The position numbers were made by a program, and so were the translations under genes. Shown here piece after piece: positions 24,008 through 32,068 of a stretch of 32,242 nt of DNA (position 1 is the stretch's first letter; every line of letters starts with the position of its first letter). The DNA comes from Dehalococcoidia bacterium LH_S1 (lineage in GTDB: Bacteria; Chloroflexota; Dehalococcoidia; SZUA-161; SpSt-899). The notes beneath the pieces are model-generated. The model was not told where the DNA came from, ran no database searches, and saw only the letters and a program-made list of their open reading frames with translations. Location of the stretch: positions 1 through 32,242 of the forward strand of contig JAGXOF010000004.1 in the NCBI GenBank assembly GCA_023660035.1, read 5' to 3'.

Positions 24008-24557
24008 ATGGCAAAGACATACAAATATGAGCACTTTATTCCCCAGTATTACAACATCACTACTAGTTGTATAGAGAACTATGCCATGGGAGTATTGGGC
24101 ATTGATTCGGAAGATATTCTCTTCTCAGCCTCCAAGGTCTTTTTTGCCTATGGTTTAGGCAACGCCCTTCTGTATTCTCTAGGGACTGGTGCCTCCGCCG
24201 TGCTGCTTCCTGACCGTCCTCTCCCAGAGACTGTTTTTGAAACCATCCAGAAGTATGGCGTGACTGTTTTCTTCGGAATCCCGACACTCTATGCCAACAT
24301 GCTCCGGGTGGAGAACGTGGAAGATAAATATGACCTGTCGTCGTTGCGCATTTGCACTTCGGCAGGGGAAGCGTTACCACAGGATGTGTTCAACGAATGG
24401 TAACGAGCCATCCGATAAACTTGCCAAGGATATTCAGTCGTATATGAAGAATAGCATATCACCATACAAATACCCCATGTGGATAGAGTTTGTGGACAGT
24501 CTCCCCAAGACATCAACAGGCAAGATTCAGCGGAATAAGTTAAGAAATCAGGCATAG
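24008..24557 (+). pseudogene. Benzoate-CoA ligase-like AMP-binding enzyme with internal deletions
   Basis: The start has a strong ribosome-binding site (AAGGAGGACC) and a possible -10 TATACT at 23962. QYYNITTSCIENYA is the N-terminus of benzoate/4-hydroxybenzoate-CoA ligase relatives. It jumps directly to GVLGIDSEDILFSASKVFFA, YGLGNALLYSLGTGASAVLL, TVFFGIPTLYANML and SAGEALPQDVFNEW, then TAA. In the next frame the C-terminal domain follows: SDKLAKDIQSYMKN, PYKYPMWIEFVDSLPKTSTGKIQRNKLR, with the catalytic Lys. The P-loop (SGTTGxPK) segment and the region between SAGEALP and the C-terminal domain are gone. Non-functional. The gene is divergent from hisC. Confidence 0.88.
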
Positions 24558-24698
24558 TTGCCTCTGTTTGATAGTCCATTCTGATTACCGGGCTTAGGGG
24601 AGTGCTCTTTGTACTTGCTGCGGGTCCAGTAGTCTGGTTTTACCTTAGGAGATCACTCAGACGAACATCGATAGAATTGCTTACTGGGAAGGTTATGT

Positions 24699-26414
24699 AT
24701 GCAAACGGCACAGGACCTTAAGCGAACGCTACAGAGAATAGATGGAAAGGGGTACAAGGCGTACAAGGATACGGAAAGCTCATACGACTGCCGGGAGTAT
24801 GTGCTTATTATCGACCGTGTCCAGGGCGATCCTTTCGCTGCGCCGAGCCGGGTGCGGGTGCGAGTCTCTCAGAAGCTGGCCGGATTTCCCAAAGATTCCT
24901 ATGAGAGCAAAAGCCGCGAGATAGCATTGCGTGATTTCCTTACCCGCAGGTTTGCCGATGCTGCGAAGCGGTTTTGCAAGGGAAACAGGGGTACCGGGGC
25001 CGGCGGACTGATAGCGATAGACCGTCCCGGCCAGGAGATACAGGAGCGCACGTCTGTGTTCGTCTCCGACGAATATGTGGAGGCAAGGTTTGTGATGGGC
25101 CTCCCTGCGTTTGGGAGGAGTGTGGCGGGGCAGCACGCTGAAGCGATGTTCTTGGAGGAGTTGCCCCGGATTATCAAAGCCTCTCTGTTCGCTCGAAGCC
25201 TCGACCAGAATGCTTTATATGAGCATGTAAAGGTCGCAGAGGATGCTGATTTCCTGAGAAATAAGCTGGGAGAGATGGGGTTGGTGGCCTTCGTAGCCGA
25301 CGGAGCAATACTTCCCCGGGCCAGTGGCGTGGACCAGCGCCCACTGTCCAAAGGGAAGGTAATTCCCTTTGAGTCTCCCGATTCCATGCGAGTAGAAATC
25401 GAGTTGCCTAACCAGGGTACCGTAACTGGAATGGGCATACGTGAGGGCGTAACGCTGGTCGTAGGCGGAGGATATCACGGGAAGTCCACGCTTCTAAGTG
25501 CTCTGGAATTGGGCGTCTATAATCACCTGCCTGGCGATGGGAGAGAACTGGTTATCGCCAATCCGGATACCATGAAGATCCGGGCTGAGGACGGCAGGCG
25601 CATAGAGAAGGTGGATATCTCTTCCTTTATAGCGAATCTTCCCTTCGGGCAAGATACAACTGCGTTCTCGTCCGAGGACGCGAGCGGAAGCACTTCCCAG
25701 GCGGCGAATATAATAGAGGCACTGGAGGTGGGCGCACAGGTGATGCTCATCGACGAGGATACCTCCGCAACCAACTTTATGATACGGGACCACCGGATGC
25801 AGGAGCTGGTCTCCAAGGATAAAGAGCCGATAACTCCTTTTATAGACAAGATACAACAGCTTTACCGTGACCTTGGAGTCTCCACGATACTTGTTATAGG
25901 CGGCTCCGGCGACTACTTCGATGTTGCTGACCGTGTGATCTGCATGGCGGAGTACAAGCCCTATGACCTGACCAGCGAGGCAAGAGACATCGTTGAACGG
26001 TACAGGGCTGAACGCAAATCGGAAGGCGGTGAACACTTTGGTGAGATCATCGAGCGTACACCCCTGGCCGGCAGCTTCGACCCCAGTAAAGGCAAGAAGG
26101 ACGTAAAGATCTCCGCCAAAGGCCTTCATTCCATTGCCTTCGGCAGCCACAGTATAGACCTGAGCGCAATCGAGCAGCTTGTTGACGTGAGCCAGACGAG
26201 GGCACTCGGCGACGCGATATACTATGCCACGAAGTACATGGACGGTCGGAGGACCCTTAAGGAGATCATCGACGCTCTAATGAGGGACGTAAAGGAAAAG
26301 GGACTGCATGTTTTGAGTCCTCACCCTGTAGGGGACTATGCGGAGTTCAGGGGACTGGAGCTTGCCTCGGCAATCAACCGGCTCAGGACCCTCTCTGTGC
26401 AGAAGAAGGGGTGA
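24699..26414 (+). CDS. ABC-class P-loop ATPase (PF09818 type)
   Basis: 571 residues, full length for the family and uninterrupted. The N-terminal ~240 residues contain the family-specific domain (GKGYKAYKD, RVRVRVSQKLAGFP, GSGGL-like GTGAGGLIAIDRPGQEI, FVMGLPAFGR). The P-loop GGGYHGKSTLL is at ~254 and Walker B VMLIDEDTSATNF at ~350. QDTTAFSSEDASGSTSQAANIIEAL holds an ABC-signature-like SGSTSQ, and STILVIGGSGDYFDVADRVI the last strand. The C-terminal domain (residues 470-571) is family-specific. It is a stand-alone cytosolic ATPase; the physiological role is unknown, with RNA or DNA binding suspected for homologues. Probably monocistronic. A weak AAGG site lies before the ATG. Confidence 0.93.
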   Translation: MQTAQDLKRTLQRIDGKGYKAYKDTESSYDCREYVLIIDRVQGDPFAAPSRVRVRVSQKLAGFPKDSYESKSREIALRDFLTRRFADAAKRFCKGNRGTGAGGLIAIDRPGQEIQERTSVFVSDEYVEARFVMGLPAFGRSVAGQHAEAMFLEELPRIIKASLFARSLDQNALYEHVKVAEDADFLRNKLGEMGLVAFVADGAILPRASGVDQRPLSKGKVIPFESPDSMRVEIELPNQGTVTGMGIREGVTLVVGGGYHGKSTLLSALELGVYNHLPGDGRELVIANPDTMKIRAEDGRRIEKVDISSFIANLPFGQDTTAFSSEDASGSTSQAANIIEALEVGAQVMLIDEDTSATNFMIRDHRMQELVSKDKEPITPFIDKIQQLYRDLGVSTILVIGGSGDYFDVADRVICMAEYKPYDLTSEARDIVERYRAERKSEGGEHFGEIIERTPLAGSFDPSKGKKDVKISAKGLHSIAFGSHSIDLSAIEQLVDVSQTRALGDAIYYATKYMDGRRTLKEIIDALMRDVKEKGLHVLSPHPVGDYAEFRGLELASAINRLRTLSVQKKG

Positions 26415-26701
26415 TGTGACCACGTTACCAAAGCCGCAGGCTGAAGCCTGGGCGAATTGATGCTTGGAGGTTAGTGCAATAAGATATCACAGCAGCAGCG
26501 CAGGCGATCTCGTACCTAGGGAGTTTGCATGAAGTCTGAGGAAAGAGAAAAGAACAACTATCTCGTTACATCTGGTACATGAATTGGGGGAAATCAGGAT
26601 CAGTTATGACCATTCTATCCTGTCTTGGGCCCTTAGATAAATAATAGCGGCAGTTGGCTTCATAAAAGAGCAAGACCTACCATTTCCTTCTTCTCCCTGT
26701 A
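26415..26701. other. Intergenic region after the ATPase
   Basis: No gene seen in about 290 bases. A small dyad CAGGCT-GA-AGCCTG at 26437-26450 lies just after the ATPase stop. It is short and lacks a T-run, so it is at best a weak terminator. Confidence 0.5.
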
Positions 26702-27068
26702 TCACTCATGTTTATAGGGACTTTCCTCATCTCCTGTGACCTGAGTGACATTAATAGTAATCCATTGGTCCCTCACGTTTACACCCCCGAATTCAAGATG
26801 GACATACAGGATATACGACCCTGGTGGAACATCAGCAGTCGTTTGTACAAGGATGCTTGCTTTCTCTGCCAATTGATACATAACAAAGCTCAGAGGATCC
26901 AGGTTTCTAATGTGCCTTCCCTCGGGAAAGGATATCTGATTCATGCTTCCGATGTCCTTCACTCTACGCACTGAAAGGGAACAATCGAGGTTTTCATCTA
27001 TTTCCCTCTCCACTGTAAGGTCGAACCATTCGTTTTTACCGGCTTCAACATCGATTGTCTGGGGAGAA
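26702..27068 (-). pseudogene. C-terminal fragment of a beta-sandwich (probably extracellular) protein
   Basis: The open frame extends upstream of the track start to the IS5 end, reading SSPQTIDVEAGKNEWFDLTV and then the ORF (PEGRHIRNLDPLSFVMY, ILVQTTADVPPGSYILYVHL, RDQWITINVTQV). The alternating pattern with VPPGSY resembles CARDB- or NEW3-type Ig-like repeats of secreted proteins. There is no signal peptide, because the 5' portion is missing: a stop occurs inside the IS5 terminal sequence. It is therefore a 5'-truncated gene, mirroring the IS-truncated gene at the window's left end. Confidence 0.65.
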
Positions 27069-27146
27069 CTAAGAACTTATCCGTAAATAATATACACTTT
27101 TCCATAGATCTTGTTATGCTGGTCTCTATAATAAACCCTTATTATA
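27069..27146. mobile_element. Solo IS5-type end with deleted interior
   Basis: CTAAGAACTTATCCGTAAAT is the terminal repeat of the IS5 element at 2355-3458. The following GATCTTGTTATGCTGGTCTCTATAATAAACCC matches that element's leader upstream of its transposase (with TATAGG/ATAGA differences), but the transposase and about 150 bases of the leader are missing. It abuts the IS630 end at ~27147. Confidence 0.8.
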
Positions 27147-28158
27147 GTTAAGTGCATAATCCTCCATAGCAAAGGGAAGCCGGGAGAGGAATTTATCTAC
27201 CCATGACTTGGCGAAGTTCAGCCTTTGGGATAGACAATCAAACGTATGTCCTACTATTTGCTTGAGATTATCCAGATGTTTTACAAAACTTACAGAAACG
27301 ACCCTCTTTATGCTCTTCCAGATAAACTCTATTGGATTGAGATCTGGGGAATATGGCGGCAGATACGTCAGATATATCCCCATGCCTTCTGCTTCCTCTC
27401 GCACTCTCCTGGCCTTGTGAGTAGAGAATGAGAAACCCTACAAAGCTCTCTGTTTTTGAATCGGCTGCAAACTCTCGAACACTCGTGCCCCTTAAGGCGT
27501 AAAAGCCCACTGTGTTAGCCTTCATCTTCTGCGTGTTTTTCTTCATCTCCGGTTTGCCAAAGCTCCATACCCTTACCGTGTTGGCTGTGAGTTGTGGTGC
27601 ACTCTCATCTGCAAACCCAAGGGCTATCTCCTCAAACCAGTAGCCTTTCGCCTCCATCAAATATTTGGAACTTAACTCCAATTGCTTACCCAGTAACTCC
27701 TCTGCATTATCCGGTCTTATGTAATCCTTCGGATATGGCTTGGAGAAATTCATCCTGAGCTTGCCTCTCAGAATCCTCCGTACCTGGTGGTGAGATAATC
27801 TCACACCAAATCTCTCTGCTATAAGTTCCACTACCTCTGAGGTTTGCCAATAGTCCTTCTCCTTAAGTAGCTCCTCCATACATCTCACGTTCTCATCACT
27901 AAGCTTTGATGGCCTGCCTCTTTCTGAGTTATGCTTGAATAGCAGCCCATCATATCCGTCTTTGTTCCACTTTCTTATCCACTCATAAGCTGTAGAATGA
28001 GGCATATCGAACAGCCTCGCTGCTTGCTCAAAAGATGTCTTGCAGTTTGCCAAAGCGTTCAAGACCCCGATCTTTTTCCAAACACTGAAGTCCACCTCCC
28101 TTTTCAACAATTCCTCTACAAGTTCAGGATCATTTATCTGTATTTTGTCTCCCTTCAT
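27147..28158 (-). pseudogene. IS630-family transposase with internal deletion and frameshift
   Basis: The N-terminus has two HTH units (AARLFDMPHSTAYEWIRKWN, LSHHQVRRIL). The DDE domain starts well (FADESAPQL, first Asp) and runs to SKTESFVGFL. There about 20 residues that relatives have (K-E-I-R...ILDNF, including the second Asp) are missing. The sequence resumes in another frame as STHKARRVREEAEGMGIYL, then YLPPYSPDLNPIEFIWKSIK (third acid, Glu) and FLSRLPFAMEDYALNYN. The final KGLL is contributed by the adjoining IS5 leader. Inactive. Confidence 0.88.
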
Positions 28159-28214
28159 AATGGCTTAAGTATACCACATTATGCAGCTTAATGCAGCTTA
28201 ATGCAACTTAGTAT
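27147..28214 (-). mobile_element. IS630-family element with decayed transposase
   Basis: The left end TATAGTTAAGTGCATAA and the right end (reverse complement TACTAAGTTGCATTAAGC) are imperfect inverted repeats, and TA flanks occur at both sides as expected for IS630 targets. Length is about 1.07 kb. The right end contains three tandem ATGCAGCTTA-type decamers (28181-28210). The left terminus is duplicated in inverted orientation at 53-116 of this window. Confidence 0.8.
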
Positions 28215-28405
28215 AACTGGTACATCTGACTAAGTCAATTTGCTGGTATGAGTGCTCCGGTTATAACGGAATGCACTGCCCCAGTGAGGCCGTAGATGAC
28301 CTCCCCTTGAGAGCCTGCTGGCAATAGTGAAGCTAAGAAGATATAGGGCGTGACAACAGGTCATGGTCTTAGTAAACTAGAGGTAAACTAACTGGGAGGT
28401 GGTTA

Positions 28406-28801
28406 ATGGCAGATCTCGTAGCATACAGCCTTAAGGTTGATCCTGACGACCTGGAGAGGGCCAAGAGGTTTTACGCCCGTCGAGGGGTGCTGCTTCAGGA
28501 TATTGTGCGGGGTGTGATACGGATGGCCAGCGGCTGTGAATCATGCCTTGCCCTGGCGGAATCGAATGCACCCCTTGAGCAGGTTCAGAGTTCGATGGCG
28601 GGAATGCTGGCTGATGCCCAGCAGACATGGCGGCTAAACGGGCTTTTCCAAGATACGATATTCGACCTGGCCCGCAGATGCAACATCCAAGAGGACTTCA
28701 TCACCAATGTTCTTGTGGAAGCGCAACACCAGAAATTCAGTGGGGGTAGTGGGGAGACAACGGGAGAAGTTAAGGGGGTTAACCATGGGGAACACGACTA
28801 A
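28406..28801 (+). CDS. Hypothetical protein of the integrated element
   Basis: 131 residues, family not recognised, with GGGAGGTGG before the ATG. The body is predicted to be helical, with ERAKRFYARRGVLLQDIVRGVI and CESCLALAES (one C-x-x-C). The C-terminal ~20 residues are Gly-rich and overlap the next gene by 17 bases. It is the first gene of the block that carries the recombinases and is probably element cargo. Confidence 0.6.
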   Translation: MADLVAYSLKVDPDDLERAKRFYARRGVLLQDIVRGVIRMASGCESCLALAESNAPLEQVQSSMAGMLADAQQTWRLNGLFQDTIFDLARRCNIQEDFITNVLVEAQHQKFSGGSGETTGEVKGVNHGEHD

Positions 28802-29292
28802 TCGGCAGCCTGTAGATTGGCTGAGGGTAGCTCTACAGAACGTGCTGGAGGCTGCCCCGGTACAGGGCTACGCAAAAAAGCAAGCGAATACCTTAGTGCA
28901 GCAGATGCCGGAGTGGCTGTTGCTGAGATGGTCCGAGGCAAACGGGATTAACTCAGCTGCGGGTTGCCACTCGGTACCCCAACTTCCGGAGATGTTTCTT
29001 ACCGACATGGGGCGAACTCAAGTCGAACAATACGTGGAGACGCACCGGTGTGTGCCACTGGCTCGAAGTTTAAGGCGTATAGTCTCCGCAGTAACCAAGC
29101 TCGATGCTGAGGGGAGGCTTCCCTGTAGCTACTCCGAGGTTGTGTATGCCACAGCCGCTGTGGCCATGGGGAACCGTACAGTTGAGGGCAAACAATGCGG
29201 CCTTAAGCGAAGTGCACCGAATGCTGGACTGCGAGTACGGGGAGTGGGTTAGTGCCCGGCTCCAAGAAGCGATACAGTGGCTTAGGATGTAA
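28785..29292 (+). pseudogene. Hypothetical element gene with probable frameshift
   Basis: It starts at the ATG at 28785 (after AAGGGGGTTAACC), overlapping the preceding gene by 17 bases. The frame is protein-like to AVAMGNRTVEG, then becomes odd (KQCGLKRSAPNAGLRVRGVG, stop 29252). In the +1 frame a sensible tail appears, ANNAALSEVHRMLDCEYGEW to QEAIQWLRM, ending at 29292. A single-base indel near 29190 explains this. Function unknown. No motif beyond a helical pattern. Confidence 0.55.
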
Positions 29293-29438
29293 GAACCTAC
29301 TTTGCAGATCCGGCAAGGCGAACGCAGCGCAATGTGGGAGGCTCTGTGGATGGCAATAGTCACGGGAGGCGATGACCAATGATTATACCAAGTGATGGCC
29401 GTGCCGTCTCCAGCGAAAAATTTTCAGGAGGTCAGGAA

Positions 29439-31076
29439 ATGAGCGACACAAAAAGTGCCGCTATTTGGGTGAGGGTGAGCACCGAGGAGCAACAATCCCT
29501 GGACTACCAGGTTGCTGATGTCAAAGGGTGGCTGGAGTCCCAGGGCTATGGGGTTCCGGACGACCGGGTGCTTAAGGGCTATTGGACAAGCTTGGCCACG
29601 CTAGATTGCCCAGAAATGCAGGCCCCCTTGTCCTGGGTCAGGAACAAAGAGATTGACGCGATTGGCATTTGGCATACCGACTGGCTAAGTGGTAGGCCGG
29701 CCCACAAGGTCTTCATGCTAGACTTGTGCCAGCGCAACAACGTCACGGTCTTATCGAAGAACTCCCCCCTTATCGAGGGCCGTGAGGGCAAGCTCCTGGA
29801 GTATGTACAAGCATATGGCAAGGAAGGCCAGGTCCTTTACGCCCAGGAAGGGTCCAAGGGGAAACTTCACGACAGGGCTAAGCGCCTGGGATTACCCACT
29901 ACCTGCCAGCCGCCTTATGGGTACCACTGGAGCGATACACGTACGGAATTGCTTCCCATACCTCAGTGGGAAAACAGGCGTACCATAGTGAGGCTCTACC
30001 TTGAGGGCGGCACCATTCACGGGATAAAGAGAGAACTCCATGAACGTACGATCCCCAGCCCTAAAGGTCTGGGATGGTGGCCGCAGCCTACCATCTGGGG
30101 AATATTGGTGGACTCGGTCAACTGCGGCGAATACACAGCCCTGAGGCGGTAGTCCATTGAGCCACAGACCCGCAAGGGCAAGCGCAGTGGGCAGCGAACC
30201 TACGGGAAAACTTCTTCGAAGCGCGCCCAGGGGATATCTCTGGCCAACATAGAGGTCAGGAGCCCCGTGTACAGCCGCGCCGAGCAGGCATGGATAAACC
30301 GCCGGCTCGAGCAGAACCGGCTCAATTCCCGCCGCAACGCCAAGCACGACTTTCTCCTCCGGGGATGGATTAAATACGAAGTGGACGGTCGCACATATGC
30401 CTGCAGGTACATCCGGGATGGGCTCTGGTCATATGAATATCCAGACAACGGCTTTCACGGGAAGGACCACCCCCACCCATACATCAACGGACCGTGGCTA
30501 GAGAAAATCGTTGAAGAACGGGGAAAGGAGCTTCTAACGAGCCAGGCCGTGTTGGAGAACGAATTGGGGCGTTCAGAGCAAGCGATCAGCGAAAGCATGG
30601 CCAACCTGGAAAGGGAAAACCGTAGTCTGGACCAGCGAAAGAACAGCAACGCAAATGCTGAGGTTCAGCTTCTGCTTGACCGTAGCCAGCACACGGAAGA
30701 AATCTCCGAGGAAGCTTTTCAGCGTGCTCTCACCAGGATACACACTGAAAGTGCTCACATAGATGAGCGCCAGAGGGAAGTAACAGCCCAAATGGAAGAC
30801 CTCGGCCACTCTGCTTCTTCGCTGGCAGGGCTGTCCCAGTTGCGTGAGCAGCTGGAGGAGCGGTTGGCGTCCACGGAATTCGCGGGCCGGAGGTTTGTGT
30901 TAGAGGCGCTTGGAGCAGAGGTAAGGGTAACGGCGGAGGGGCGGATAGAGGTTGAGTTCACCACCCCACAGGAGATACCAAAAGAGGAAATTGCATTAAG
31001 CAGAGGGGTGATAGCTTTGTGGCACATAAGAACATTTTGGTCAATGTCCTTGGAAGGGTGGTGGCCAGGCGTGTAA
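29439..31076 (+). pseudogene. Large serine recombinase interrupted by an amber codon
   Basis: The start at the ATG at 29439 is fixed by CAGGAGGTCAGGAA. The resolvase domain begins AAIWVRVSTEEQQSLDYQ (catalytic Ser). The usual D-R-L-S motif reads DWLSGRPAH, so the first catalytic Arg is Trp. The recombinase domain (GLPTTCQPPYGYHW, LYLEGGTIHGIKRELHERTI) reaches EYTALRR and is stopped by TAG at 30150. The same frame then continues: SPVYSRAEQAWINRRLEQNR, FLLRGWIKYEVDGRTYACRY (zinc-ribbon position, with only one Cys kept), a coiled coil (~30510-30860) and the FVLEALGAEVRVTAEGRIEV C-terminus. About 545 codons in all. The stop and missing Arg point to an inactive integrase of a resident element. Confidence 0.85.
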
Positions 31077-31339
31077 TGCTGTTTAATGACGGCGTTACCC
31101 TGGAGCACAAAGGCTTACACGGTTACCTCAGAGCTTTGACGGGGAACGTCGTTAAGATGGTTCCCGTCGGTGGTGGTGATAGCGGTGAGCATACCACCAC
31201 AAAGGGCGTTAGGGTAGTTTGTGGAAGCTATGAGGCCTTTCTACCTGATGGCGTGGGTTACCGATAAAATACCTATCACCTATTGCGGTGTTAGGGTGTT
31301 ACCACGCAACGCCGTTTGCCCTAACCTTGGGGGCCAGAG
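31077..31339. other. Short stretch between recombinase and clamp-like fragment
   Basis: A plus-strand ORF (31019-31267) overlaps the recombinase end and could encode a small element protein from a start near 31075 (MLFNDGVTLEHKGLHGYL). No family is recognised. The rest has G/T-rich short repeats (GCGTTAGGGTAGTTTG, GGTGTTAGGGTGTTAC). Confidence 0.3.
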
Positions 31340-31620
31340 TTGGCCGAAGCCCTGTCAAGGGTATTGCCTTTTACCTCAAGGGATGATGCTAGACCCGTGT
31401 TGAATTGCGTCAAGTTCGAGATAAAGGACGGACAATTGACCCTTGTGGCTTCGGTTAGCTATACGCTGGCGGTGAATAGCTTTGACCTTGCTCAGGATGA
31501 TGGAGAAGTCCTTATTCACAGGGATGGTATAATGGAACTTATCCCAGTTCTGAAACGGGCAAGATGGGCAAGGCTGGGCATTGTAGCTGAGAATGACCCT
31601 GACGGTGGTATGGCTTCCAA
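31340..31620 (+). pseudogene. Beta-clamp (DnaN)-like fragment
   Basis: ALSRVLPFTSRDDARPVLNC, VKFEIKDGQLTLVAS and YTLAVNSFDLA match the first domain of the DNA polymerase III beta clamp, in the divergent form carried by phages and integrated elements. Only about 90 residues are present. The only start is a TTG without a ribosome-binding site, and beyond ELIPVLKRARWARLGI the frame enters DNA antisense to the integrase fragment. It is therefore truncated at the 3' end and probably at the 5' end. Confidence 0.6.
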
Positions 31621-31624
31621 TAGC

Positions 31625-31954
31625 CTAGAGCCAGGTGAAGAACGTTCTGATGCTGTAGTGGGTTTCCACACCGCTGGCGGATAGTGGCTTTTGCTGATGG
31701 TCTGCCTTTCCCACCCAGCGTGGGCGTTCCTGTAAATAAACCAGGTATTCCTCAAGGTGGGTGGCAGTGATCTCGCTGACGGGGAGCCAGCCCTGCGCCT
31801 CCGCGTAGTCGGCGAGGAAACGAAGGCACATCTCCACGGAGCCGATATAGCGTGGCGAGTACCGGGACGCCCTCAGGCTAATGATGTACCCTCTTGCCGC
31901 TTCTCTGAGCGGCAGTCTTGTTACAAGGATATTATCAGAAACCAACTCTGTCAC
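31625..31954 (-). pseudogene. Tyrosine recombinase N-terminal fragment
   Basis: 109 residues forming the SAM-like core-binding domain of phage-type integrases: LREAARGYIISLRASRYSPR, VEMCLRFLADYAEAQGWLPV, EITATHLEEYLVYLQ and SASGVETHYSIRTFFTWL. The frame stops (TAG) just where the helix usually continues into the catalytic domain, and the following DNA is unrelated, so all R-H-R-Y residues are lost. The gene starts 42 bases from the 3' end of the tRNA-Gly gene, the usual spot for an integrase beside its att site. Confidence 0.78.
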
Positions 31955-31996
31955 CGCACCGGGCCCCTTGGCTCAAGGCTGGTTCAGCTTCACTGG

Positions 31997-32068
31997 AGCG
32001 GAAGACGGGATTCGAACCCGCGACCTTCTCCTTGGGAGGGAGACGCTCTACCCCTGAGCTACTTCCGC
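31997..32068 (-). tRNA. tRNA-Gly (CCC)
   Basis: The reverse strand folds as a 72-base tRNA. The acceptor stem is GCGGAAG/CTTCCGC with discriminator T. The D arm is GCTC-AGGGGTA-GAGC, the anticodon arm TCTCC-CTCCCAA-GGAGA (anticodon CCC) and the T arm GCGGG-TTCGAAT-CCCGT (one G-U pair). CCA is not encoded. Its 3' half borders the integrase fragment and is a likely attachment site. Confidence 0.95.

Noticed and set aside
25494-26150. 218-residue minus-strand ORF
   Set aside because: It lies antisense to the P-loop and Walker B region of the ABC-class ATPase and shows no protein-family features.
28181-28210. Three short tandem repeats as a possible CRISPR remnant
   Set aside because: The units are contiguous 10-mers without spacers and form an IS630 terminus; no CRISPR-like array or cas gene is present in the window.
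28215-28405. Second copy of the tRNA-Gly 3' end as the distal att site
   Set aside because: I found no match to the T-arm/acceptor sequence in this stretch or elsewhere in the window; the distal end may lie outside or be deleted.
9516-30152. Genetic-code recoding (TGA as Trp in hpnA, TAG as sense in the recombinase and IS3)
   Set aside because: Intact genes use TGA and TAG as normal stops (e.g. dxs and hisC regions), and the interrupted genes carry additional lesions.
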